From: G965216255 sp965216255
GTDB lineage: Bacteria; Bacteroidota; Rhodothermia; Rhodothermales; Bin80
Reading direction: 5' to 3'
DNA length: 64,000 nucleotides
NCBI GenBank assembly: GCA_965216255.1
Contig: OZ244148.1
Coordinates: 1,922,001-1,986,000 of the forward strand
Below the pieces are notes generated by a model. The model worked only from the letters and a program-made list of their open reading frames with translations, was not told the origin of the DNA and searched no databases. Both the position numbers and the translations under genes were made by a program. Position 1 is the stretch's first letter; every line of letters begins with the position of its first letter. Shown one piece after another: positions 46,325-54,757 of the stretch.

Positions 46325-47815
46325 ATGAAAAAGGCCACGATCTGTCTCCTCGCAGGCGCTTCGTTCTTCGTCCTCCTCCTGATTTTTGTCGGAGACCGCG
46401 CCAGTGACCCCTCCCTCTTCTTCGGCCGTTTGCACCCCGCCATTGTCCATCTGCCCATAGGCATCCTGCTGATTGCGGCCGGGCTGGAAGCATGGACGCG
46501 CCGCGTGGGCGGCTACGACCGGGCCGTTCTTGCGCTGCTATACTGCGGCGCCTGGAGTACTTTCCTGGCGGCCGCAGCCGGGCTGTTTCTGGCCAAGGGC
46601 GGAGGCTATGACCCTTCTACCCTCATGTGGCACAAGCGTCTGGGCATCCTCGTGGCACTCGGGTCCACGGGAGCCTACCTGCTCAAACTTCGCGCATACG
46701 CGGGGCTTCGGCCGTCAACGCTGCTGGAAAAGCGCGGCTATCTTTACTCCATTGCCGGCCTGGTCTTGATAATAGCGCTCACCGGACACCTGGGTGCCGA
46801 ACTCACGCACGGATCGGGCTACCTCACGCGATACATGCCAAACGGGCTTCGCACCTTGATCGGCCTTCCGGCCAAGGAAGAGCTGGGCCGCCTCAAGCTG
46901 GAAAATCCTGCAGAGAGCGGCGTTTACACCGCCCTGGTACAGCCTATCCTGAATGAGCGATGCGTGTCGTGTCACGGTGACCGCACCACACGGGGGGGGC
47001 TCCGCCTGGACACTCCGGAGGCCGTACTTGAGGGCGGTGACGCGGGACCCGCCGTGGTGGCCGGCCGCAGCGAGGAGAGTGAACTCATCTACCGGGTCTG
47101 GCTGCCGCTCGGCGCCGAGGAACACATGCCCCCGGAGGGACGCCCACAGCTCACCATCGCGGAAGCCGAAATCATCCGCTGGTGGATCGATGCGGGGGCA
47201 TCCCTGGATGAGACTTTGTCGGAGGCAGACATTTCACCAACTATTCAGTCTATCCTGGACGGGTATGGCCTTGACGAAATCCGTACCGGCATTTTCGCGC
47301 TAAACATCCCAATGCCCAGTAGCGACGATGTTGCGGCACTTGCTGACCTTGGAGTCAGTGCCGTACCCCTGGCCGAAAGCGAGCCATACCTGCAGGTGAG
47401 ATGCACGGAACCTACGGCTTGCAATGGGGAGGAATTCAGCAGAGCACTGCGCCGCCTTTCCGAGAATATTGCTTGGCTAGACCTTGGACGCACACAAACC
47501 AATGACCGAGCGCTCTTGGCCGTGGGGGCGCTTAAGCACTTGACGCGCCTGCACCTGCAGCAAACCGACGTCACCGACGCGGGGCTCGCCCAACTGGGGA
47601 GCCTGGAGTACCTGGAGTACCTGAATCTTTACGGCACCAGCGTCACGGATTCCGGGCTCATTCATCTCGAAGGTCTCACCGCGCTGCGCTCTCTTTACCT
47701 CTGGCAGTCCGAAGTCACCGAGGCCGGCGCCGCGCGGTTGGGCCAGGTACTACCAGAACTGGACATAAATCTTGGCCTGGAGCTTACGGCCGACACCACG
47801 CTATCATCGGAATAG
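46325..47815 (+). CDS. DUF2231 membrane protein fused to cytochrome c domain and LRRs
   Basis: The product is 496 aa. Residues 1-160 hold about four or five transmembrane helices of the DUF2231 type (FFGRLHPAIVHLPIGILLIAAGLE, WHKRLGI, LTGHLGAELTHG). A PSCyt1-like domain follows with CVSCHG at about 214 and HMPPEGRPQLTIAEAEIIRWWIDAGA. The last 110 residues are leucine-rich repeats (LTRLHLQQTDVTDAGLAQLGSL...YLNLYGTSVTDSGL). It starts 16 bp after the DUF1501 gene, so the four genes look like an operon. It may pass electrons between the quinone pool and the soluble PSCyt1 protein; that is inference. Confidence 0.88.
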   Translation: MKKATICLLAGASFFVLLLIFVGDRASDPSLFFGRLHPAIVHLPIGILLIAAGLEAWTRRVGGYDRAVLALLYCGAWSTFLAAAAGLFLAKGGGYDPSTLMWHKRLGILVALGSTGAYLLKLRAYAGLRPSTLLEKRGYLYSIAGLVLIIALTGHLGAELTHGSGYLTRYMPNGLRTLIGLPAKEELGRLKLENPAESGVYTALVQPILNERCVSCHGDRTTRGGLRLDTPEAVLEGGDAGPAVVAGRSEESELIYRVWLPLGAEEHMPPEGRPQLTIAEAEIIRWWIDAGASLDETLSEADISPTIQSILDGYGLDEIRTGIFALNIPMPSSDDVAALADLGVSAVPLAESEPYLQVRCTEPTACNGEEFSRALRRLSENIAWLDLGRTQTNDRALLAVGALKHLTRLHLQQTDVTDAGLAQLGSLEYLEYLNLYGTSVTDSGLIHLEGLTALRSLYLWQSEVTEAGAARLGQVLPELDINLGLELTADTTLSSE

Positions 47816-47821
47816 TTTGCC

Positions 47822-48302
47822 ATGCCCTGCGCCGCCCAGTGCATATTCGTCTGGCTTCTTGGAATGTTTTACATCGGAGGATGCAGCAGCTTCTCGCCGC
47901 CCGGCGAATCCTCTGCCCCTCAGCTTGAGCGGCCCAATATCCTTTGGGTCTCCGCCAAAGACATGGGACCGCGCCTCGGGTCGTATGGTGACGCCGTGGC
48001 GCGAACTCCCAATATTGATGCCTTGGCCGCTGCCGGCACCCGTTATACGCATGCTTTTACGACAGCCGGGGTATGCTCTCCCAGCCGCGCTGCCATCATT
48101 ACGGGCATGCACCAAGTCTCCGTAGGAGCCCACCACATGCGGACGCTCTCCGGCGCTCCCTTCGCTCCGGCTCCAACTCCCTACTCAGTCGTTCCGCCAC
48201 ACTACGTCAAGACCTTCACAGAATATCTTCGGGCAGCGGGCTACAACACCACCAACAACGTCAAAGAAGATTACCAGTTCGAAACGCCGGTCACGGCCTG
48301 GG
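47822..48302 (+). pseudogene. Sulfatase, N-terminal third only
   Basis: This starts seven bases after the previous gene. It has a lipoprotein-type signal (FYIGGC) and a type I sulfatase N-terminus: RPNILWVSAKDMGP with metal-binding residues, TPNIDALAAAGTRYTHAF, and the formylglycine motif CSPSR at 85-89. After TAWDE the frame enters an inverted IS3 remnant at about 48300 and loses the remaining two thirds of the enzyme. The intact ancestor would have hydrolysed sulfate esters outside the cytoplasm, fitting a sulfated-glycan role for the cluster. Confidence 0.88.
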
Positions 48303-49026
48303 ATGAATGCGCTGACTCCTGCGCTCACGTATCTGGTTGTTTTCATGCAGGATACGATACATCGTGTGCCAGTGGCACAGGTACATACCTTCATCCAGGA
48401 GCGTCGCCCAGATCTGGCGCAGCGCAGGTCCATGAACCGCTCCGAGTTCAGCAGAGCACGAATTTCCGCCCGCTTGGCCTCTGACAGCCTGCGGGTGTTC
48501 TGAGGGCGACGCTTCGGCCGCGCCGCCGCCGGACGCCGGCTTCTGTAGTAGGAGGCAAGTGAGATCCCCACATGCCGGCAGGCCTCTTGCGTGCCCATGA
48601 TCGGACGCAGTAGCGTCACCATCTCCTTTATAACTGCCTCTCGCCGCTGATGCCAATCAGCGTGCAGACTTTTTTTTGGACCTCTATGACGGCTTTAGCC
48701 TGCTCCAGCCGCTGCCGGGACTGCTTCAGCTCCTTGCACAGCCGCGTGATCTCCTCGTCCTTGGCACGCAGCTCCTTGTCGGCCTGGGTCGAACCGTAGA
48801 GCGTTCCGCACGCGCGCTGCCGGCGCCACTGCGCCAGATGCGACGAGTAAAGGCCTTCCCGGCGCAATAGCGCTCAGGTCTCTCCAGGCTGGGTGCAGGC
48901 CTCTGCCTCGTCCAGCATGCGCAGTTTGTAACCGGCGCTGAACCGGCGGCGCTTAGCCTTGGGAGCTACCTCCGTCGGCGGGACCTGCCCGACTCCATTA
49001 GTGTACGAAAGATTAGGATTGTCCAT
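48303..49026 (-). mobile_element. IS3-family remnant (orfA plus start of orfB), inactive
   Basis: On the minus strand the ATG at 49026 begins OrfA (KRRRFSAGYKLRMLDEAEA), then an in-frame TGA. REGLYSSHLAQWRRQR and a coiled-coil ELKQSRQRLEQAKAVIEVQKK follow. OrfB begins near 48622 (ACRHVGISLASYYRSRRP), shifts frame after RFMDL to RQIWATLLDEGMYLCHWHTMYRILHEN, and stops at the sulfatase junction before its catalytic core. No second end is present. Confidence 0.85.
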
Positions 49027-49237
49027 AGTGCGTAGGGGTTTGATGATGGATTAATCAGGCTGGACTACCTGACCAGTCCCGCCACATGAACCCCGCCACG
49101 GCTACACGATTAATGAACACCCGTGTCTCACTTTTTATTGGCACGGAGGGAGTACCCAAGACCTCGGCTATTCCGGCAATAACGTCCGGCCAAACTGTCT
49201 GCTTTCGTCACCACTTGCAGTTCTCTGCGCGATCCAG

Positions 49238-49714
49238 TTATCTGACTAACAACATACTGCCTACTCGCGTCTGGCCAAGAACTGAAAGTCGATAGTAGTA
49301 CACTCCCGAGGGAAGCGCTCTGCCGTCAAAGCGGACCGTGTGCTCACCCCCGATAAAACGGCGACCGCCGAGCTCGTCTACCATGCACCCGGTTATGTCG
49401 TATACGCGTATCAGCACCTCGGCCGGTGACACAAGCCTGAAACCGATGTCGGTTTCGCCCGCAAACGGATTGGGATAGTTCGGGTGGAGCATCACAAAGT
49501 ACGGATGCTCGGAGTCCGTTGACTCGACTGCAGGCTCGACCAGACCGGATGAACCGTAATTGGCAATGAAGACGTGAGCATTGGTGCCCTCAGCATAAAG
49601 CATTTCCGTTCCCAGAATGGCAATCTTCTCGAAATAGCCACCCACAATCAGCTCATTCGATGCGCTCACATCAATGCTTGTTATCTCTTGATTGTGAGGC
49701 CCCATTACGTGCAC
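49238..49714 (-). pseudogene. C-terminal fragment of a T9SS-exported protein
   Basis: The last about 150 residues are visible: a beta-propeller-like stretch (ITSIDVSASNELIVGGYFEKIAIL) and a complete type A sorting domain (MLHPNYPNPFAGETDIGF, RVYDITGCMVDEL, GVYYYRLS, MLLVR). The 5' part is missing and the frame abuts repeat R at 49738. Nothing supports a real start at 49714. It was probably a secreted repeat protein cut by rearrangement. Confidence 0.75.
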
Positions 49715-49737
49715 AGTTCTGACAAAATTGGGGAATT

Positions 49738-49902
49738 ATTGGAGAAACCTGTCCCGACTGCCGTCACGCACTGCGGAACGGGACCGAACAAATCCACTCG
49801 AGCTTCGAGGCTCCGCAGCTCGCTGCTTCGCCTCGAAGCTCGGCCTCCCTCTTTATAAAATCTTAATTGTCGACAACCCAAAAAAGTATTGACGTTGATC
49901 AA
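49738..49902 (-). repeat. Repeat R copy 1: 165-bp element with a long hairpin
   Basis: This is nearly identical to 58002-58165 in the same orientation. Both contain perfect 12-bp arms GAGCTTCGAGGC / GCCTCGAAGCTC (here 49800-49811 and 49830-49841). An inner GCAGC/GCTGC stem makes one long stem-loop. Flanks differ immediately outside. In both copies the minus-strand side leads straight into a 5'-truncated secreted-protein gene. Confidence 0.9.
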
Positions 49903-49911
49903 GCTTCATAT

Positions 49912-50420
49912 TTTCGGCGCCGACGTCGACTAAGAACAAGGACCGGCAGCGTGATCCGAAGATGAAGTCCACACGCAAGGGGAATCAGTGGTACTTCGGG
50001 ATGAAGGCGCATATTGGCACCGATACCGAGGGGCGGGTCCACAGCGTGGAGGTGACCTCGACCAATGTCCATGACTCCGTGGTGATGCCGAAGTGTTTGC
50101 ACGGCGAGGAGAAAGTGATCTACGCCGACAAGGCCTATGTGAACAAGGCGCGAAAGAAGGCGGCGGAGGATAAGGGTGTAGAATGGCGCGTGTTGCGGAA
50201 AGCTACCAGGAAGCGGAAGCTCAACTGCGCGGACACGTCGCTTAACCGCAAGAGCAACCGCACGTGGGCCAAGGTCGAGCATGCATTCGGCGTGATCAAG
50301 AACCTGTGGGGCTACCGCAAGGTGCGCTACCGGGGACTGGCGAAGAACACCGGGCAGGTATACACGCTCCTGGCATTGGCCAACATTTACATGGCCCGCA
50401 AACAGCTATTGGCCTGCTAA
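49912..50420 (+). pseudogene. IS5-family transposase, C-terminal half only
   Basis: The frame enters at about 49912 as APTSTKNKDRQRDPKMKSTRKGNQWYFGMKAHIG, the middle of an IS5 transposase. YADKAYVNKARKK and WAKVEHAFGVIKNLWGYRKVRYRGLAKN follow with the second Asp and the Glu. The N-terminal half and left IS end are missing; repeat R lies in their place. It is an inactive remnant. Confidence 0.88.
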
Positions 50421-50500
50421 CAGATCTTATAGTAGGACTGCTCCGGCTGGGCGAGCTACATTAGCTCGTTCACCACATTCACCCAAACCGGAACAGCCTC

Positions 50501-51640
50501 ATGCAAAGATACACTCCAACATTCACTTCGGCCTCCTCGCTGGTTGTCGGCATGGACGTGCACAAGAAGACCATTGCGCTTTGCGTGTACGACGACAGCA
50601 CGGGCGAGGTAATTGACGAGCGGCAGTTGCCGCACGATATGCCGAGAATCCGCAAGTATGTGCAGAAGTTACAGAGGCGCTACGGCGAGGTTCGTTGCTG
50701 CTACGAAGCGTCGTCCTGCGGATTCGGCCTGCAGCGTGCGCTGCAGGTGCAGGGCGTGCACTGCGACGTGATCGCCCCCTCATCCATTCCGCGTCGACCG
50801 GGCGAGCGTATCAAGACTGATCGACGGGATGCGATGAAGCTGGCCACGCTGTATGCCAAAGGGCTGCTGACGCCGGTGTGCGTACCGGAAGAGGAGCAGG
50901 AAGCAGCCCGGTCCCTTTTGCGCTGCCGCGCTGACCTGGTGGAGTCTATCACGCGCACCAAGCAGCGGATCCTGTCTTTCATTCAGACCAGGGGCTTTCA
51001 GTACACCGGTGCCACAAACTGGACGAAGGCCCATTGGAAGTGGATTCGTGCCTTGCCGGCAAGGGCGGTGGACCAGGTCACGCTGCAGACGTATCTGCAC
51101 AATCTGACGTATGTGGAGCAGGAAGTGCACAGACTGGAACAGCAACTGGCAGAGGAGGCCGAAAAGGACCGGTACAGAGAGCCCGTGGGGGTGCTGATGG
51201 CCTTCCGGGGCATAGGCTTTGTGACGGCCATGACGCTGGTGTGCGAATTGGGAGACATCCGTCGCTTCGCGCATCCGCGGCAGTTAATGGCGTATCTCGG
51301 CCTGGTGCCGAGCGAGTACAGCTCGGGCGATCACACGCAGCGCGGCTCCATCACAAAGACGGGCAACACGCATGTTCGCAAGGCGCTGGTGTCAACGGCA
51401 TGGAAGTATGCAGCCCAACCGCGGTGCAGTAAAGTGCTACGCGAACGGCAGCAGGGCGTCTCGGCCGAGGTCGTTCTACTGGCATGGAAGGCCCAGTGCC
51501 GGCTGTACAAGAGATTCCGCAAACTGAGTCAGACGAAGTCGCGATGCGTGGCCAACACGGCGGTGGCGCGTGAACTGGCGGGCTTTCTCTGGGAGGCGTT
51601 GCGTATGCACACGGGCTCGCCGTTGCCGAAGGCCGCCTGA
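50501..51640 (+). CDS. IS110-family transposase (RuvC-like DEDD plus Tnp20)
   Basis: The product is 379 aa and intact. The N-terminal DEDD domain starts at VVGMDVHKKTIALCVYD and includes RCCYEASSCGFGLQRAL and RIKTDRRDAMKLA. The C-terminal transposase-20 domain has AFRGIGFVTAMTLVCELGDIRRFAHPRQLMAYLGLVPSEYSSG with the later serine-region TKTGNTHVRKALV. IS110 elements integrate using a bridge RNA made from their own noncoding end. Only 80 bp lie between the IS5 remnant and this start, while over 250 bp of noncoding sequence follow, which fits the IS1111-type layout. Confidence 0.95.
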   Translation: MQRYTPTFTSASSLVVGMDVHKKTIALCVYDDSTGEVIDERQLPHDMPRIRKYVQKLQRRYGEVRCCYEASSCGFGLQRALQVQGVHCDVIAPSSIPRRPGERIKTDRRDAMKLATLYAKGLLTPVCVPEEEQEAARSLLRCRADLVESITRTKQRILSFIQTRGFQYTGATNWTKAHWKWIRALPARAVDQVTLQTYLHNLTYVEQEVHRLEQQLAEEAEKDRYREPVGVLMAFRGIGFVTAMTLVCELGDIRRFAHPRQLMAYLGLVPSEYSSGDHTQRGSITKTGNTHVRKALVSTAWKYAAQPRCSKVLRERQQGVSAEVVLLAWKAQCRLYKRFRKLSQTKSRCVANTAVARELAGFLWEALRMHTGSPLPKAA

Positions 51641-51822
51641 CTCGTATCTTGTAACCAAAGAGAAATGGCCTATGGAGAAGTGATCGGGCACGGTAAGGAG
51701 AACCCACGATATGCCCTTGCGATAGCCATCTCTCTTGCTGGTGAGTGCGCGTCAACAGATAGTGGCAGCTCCCGTCGAAACCGAAATCATGCGTTATGGT
51801 CCTTCGGGGCTTAGCACGCGAA
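51641..51822 (+). other. Noncoding right flank of IS110; candidate bridge-RNA region
   Basis: No gene is visible. The stretch directly follows the transposase stop, and a repeat shared with a solo copy at 40.4 kb begins at its right edge. In IS1111-type members the bridge RNA is encoded downstream of the transposase, so this is where it would be expected. I did not derive a structure and claim position only. Confidence 0.45.
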
Positions 51823-51917
51823 TACCAGATTGATTAGCCGTCGAAGCCGCCCGGTCGCTTCTCCAGAGGTCAAGCCAAAAATTCTTCATGTAATCTTCAC
51901 TTGAAATAGGGTCCTAC
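51823..51917 (+). repeat. Second copy of the IS110-associated 95-bp repeat
   Basis: This aligns with 40386-40480. Its end at GGGTCCTAC is my best guess for the right boundary of the IS110-type element. It cuts into the 3' end of the secreted-protein gene coming from the other strand. Confidence 0.65.
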
Positions 51918-52498
51918 CCTACCAGGGCATATGTATGTCCGAGAAGCACGCAGAAAGCGTGTCGGACGTGTACATTGGGCAAAAGGCGCCACAATCGGCG
52001 CAAATTGGCCTTTGGGAGCCTGCAACCGGGCCTGAAGGCACCATTTTCTGAGCTTTACGCTCGAAATTCCCAAATATTCAGAGCTTCCAATGGTCTCGTT
52101 GTGCAGTTCAATAGCATTCACATCAGACCCCTGGGGAGCCATGATGATGCCGCCGAAACCGCCCCACGGGTCCTTGCAGGCTTCCTGATAGACGCCTGTC
52201 GGCAAGCGGAACATGGCGCAGTTCAGCGTAAATGAGGGAGTCCACTGAAAGGCCAGGCTGTCCTGTGTAATCATGATCTCTTCGAAGGCAAAATCACCGT
52301 ACCCATCTACTTCCATGGTAATCTGCAGGCTGTCTCCGGGCAATCTCACCTTATAGACCACATCCATGTGCAGCCCCGTCAAATGAATAACAGTGCCTAC
52401 CCAATTGCCTCAGCAATGTGCTGTGCGGGCAGGGATCGGGCTGAGGGAATCGCGGCAAAAACCAGACCTGGCAAAAACCGGATAAGCTTCCTCCTCAT
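51918..52498 (-). pseudogene. Small secreted protein, frameshifted and 3'-truncated
   Basis: The ATG at 52498, after GGGAGG, gives a signal peptide (RRKLIRFLPGLVFAAIPSARSLPAQ), then a TAG in that frame. A one-base shift gives VGTVIHLTGLHMDVVYKVRLPGDSLQITMEVDGYG, followed by PWGGFGGIIMAPQGSDVNAIEL. This resembles the small beta-rich domain that precedes some hydrolases, but I do not recognise the family. The end runs into the IS110 boundary, so the last codons are foreign. It is the last gene of the minus-strand TPR cluster. Confidence 0.65.
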
Positions 52499-52550
52499 GA
52501 GCCTCCCTGCAGATTCTTCTCCCGGTCAAGCCGGGTCAGAAAGTCCCGGG

Positions 52551-53721
52551 CTACGGCGTTTCGGGTGCGATGGCGAGCAGCTTTTCCCAAGCGAAACGCG
52601 CCAATGCCGGTTCTCCTAAATTTGCATAGGCGACGCCGAGATTCAACCACGCAGCCGTCATGGAGGAATCCGCCCGAATTATGGGCTGATAGCGATCAAT
52701 CGCCGTTTCATGCTGGCCATTTTCCATGAAAAGTATCGCCAAGTTGTTCTGCAGAGAAAGATCCCACGGAATGAAGCTTACTATGACCTTGTACGCTTCG
52801 ATGGCCCAGTCATACTGCCCTCCCTGCCGAAGAAGCTTCGCGAGCGCCAGCCAGTTCTCAAGCATCTCCGGCTCGTGATTGATCACGGTCTGTGCCTCAT
52901 TGACTTGCTGCTGCAACTGCTGTGCACTGTCTGCCCGGGCAAGATAGTGGCGCGCTTCCTCTTCCCGGCCAAGCCGCATGTACACTTGCCCCAAGTTAAA
53001 CTGTGCCCCGTGATGCCATGGCCGCTTGAGAGCAACAGGCTCGAGAAAAGGTAGCGCCTCCTCCGCCTGTTCCGTGCGGATATACTGTGTACCAACAATG
53101 TATCGGTAATCCAAGTTATCTGGACGCATGGACAACCCACGCAGCGAGATCGCAAGCGCGTCTTCCATATCGCCACTCTCTTCCAATAGCTGCCCTAGCC
53201 ACATATAAGCCGTGGCATTTTCCGCATCAACTGCGATGGCCACCTCGTATGCCGCGCGCGCACTGTCCGGTTCTCCGAGCTTTGCGTACGCCCGTCCCAT
53301 CTCGTGAAGCAATCCCGACCATTCACCAAGGTGGCCTTCCTGCTGGTAGCAGGTCAATTGCATCCCGCAGCTTGCCGCGCCGAAAGTTATTCAGCCCCAT
53401 CTCGAAGCGGGCCCCAACGTACTCCGGATCCAGATCCAGTACCGCCTGATAGGCCATCTGCGCGGTTTCTAGCTGGTTCAGTTGCATGTAGACCTTGCCG
53501 CGAAGAAAATGTAGATCGGCCAGATCCGGCGCAAACTGCTCGGCGCTATCTGTCATTGCCAAGGCAACCGAATACACGCCGCGTTCAAAAGCTCGCTCAC
53601 CCTCCACCAGAAACCGAGCAACCTGGGATGGAACCGTTTCCCGCTTCTTCTCCGTGATGGTACGGCCGTCCCCGAAAACGCATCCGGAAAGCAATAGGGG
53701 TACTATGGCCAAACTTCGCAT
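52551..53721 (-). pseudogene. TPR-repeat lipoprotein with one frameshift
   Basis: The ATG at 53721 gives MRSLAIVPLLLSGC, a lipoprotein signal. The first half reads TPR units up to LRDAIDLL and then a frameshift near 53350. The second half continues as QQEGHLGEWSGLLHEMGRAYAKLGEPDSARAAYEVA with at least six more TPRs (helix pairs A-W-L-N-L-G-x-A-Y type) to the stop. One extra C at CTACCAGCAGG explains the shift. TPR lipoproteins of this sort accompany FG-GAP/ASPIC proteins. It may be intact in the living organism if the base is an error. Confidence 0.8.
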
Positions 53722-53760
53722 GCTACTCGGCAACCACCTTTACTAACAAAAAGAGCAGGC

Positions 53761-54755
53761 CTAATTGTTCAGCTGTCGCGCAATTCCCAGTGCTTCTCTT
53801 GATTCTTTCGCTTGGCTGGTCTGATGGTAAAGCAATGCCAGCATGAACCAGTCGGCACTCTGGGTAGGATTGCGGCGGACGGCAAATTTCGCAAGTATTA
53901 TGTCTCGGGCCAACTGCTGCAGGCTGTCGGTCGCAGCCAAATGCGGAGCAGCCTCCAAATCACGGCCCATTAACAGCAGGCAGCGACCCAGCTTGTAGTG
54001 TGCTGCCGCCGCCCACGGCATTTGCGCAACTGCTGCCCTCAGGTGTCCCTCCGCTTCGTCCAGCGCTCCCATACGCAAGCTCAGCCCCCCGCCGGAAGGC
54101 GATAATAAGGGTTAGACGGTACAAGCGCCGGCGCCCTGTATGCGCTGGCCAGCGCCTCCGCGTACTTGCCGTCTCCTTCGAACAATTCGGCAAGCCATGC
54201 CCAACCTAATTCATTGTTCGCATCAACGGAAAGCGACTGCCAATAGGCCGCCTCGGCGCTGCCTGCTGCGCCTATCCGCGCATACACGCGATCCACCTGT
54301 CACAGCACAGCGCCCATTGCAGCCGAATCCTGTCTGGTTCGGGGGCGCCCGAGAGCCGCTTCCTCTCGCCCATAATGCCTCAGTGCCGCACGATTCCTTC
54401 CCAGGTAAAAGGCATTGCTTCCGAGTTGGCAGGCCACGCCACGATACCCTGGGTGCAAGGCCAGCGCCGATTAGAATGCATCCTCCGCCTGATCAGACCG
54501 GTATAGCGTGGAGAGCGCCTTTCCCCGCAGATAGCGTACCTGAGGATGTCCGGTGTATGCCAGGCTATCGAGCAGGCTAACCGCCGCTGGGTACGCTTCC
54601 CGGTCAGGAGCCTGCTGCACCTCCCATAGAAGCGACCGCGCCGTAGCATCGAGTTCAGGCGGTGGTATTGGGCATCCAATCAGTAGCAGTACAGCAATGA
54701 GCACTGCCACAGTACGTCCGCGCCCCGGGCTTCGCCGAATGATATTACGAGGCAT
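53761..54755 (-). pseudogene. TPR lipoprotein with several disabling lesions
   Basis: The start at 54755 reads MPRNIIRRSPGRGRTVAVLIAVLLLIGC, a lipoprotein signal. A TAA follows EDAF near 54474 and a TGA precedes QVDRVYARIG near 54300. After YYRLPAGG another stop is passed by a frameshift into LDEAEGHLRAAVAQMPWAAAAHYKLGRCLL, which continues to 53761. With three independent lesions this is a true pseudogene. It is homologous in layout to the neighbouring TPR gene and has the same spacing to the FG-GAP gene (three bases). Confidence 0.85.
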
Positions 54756-54757
54756 GG

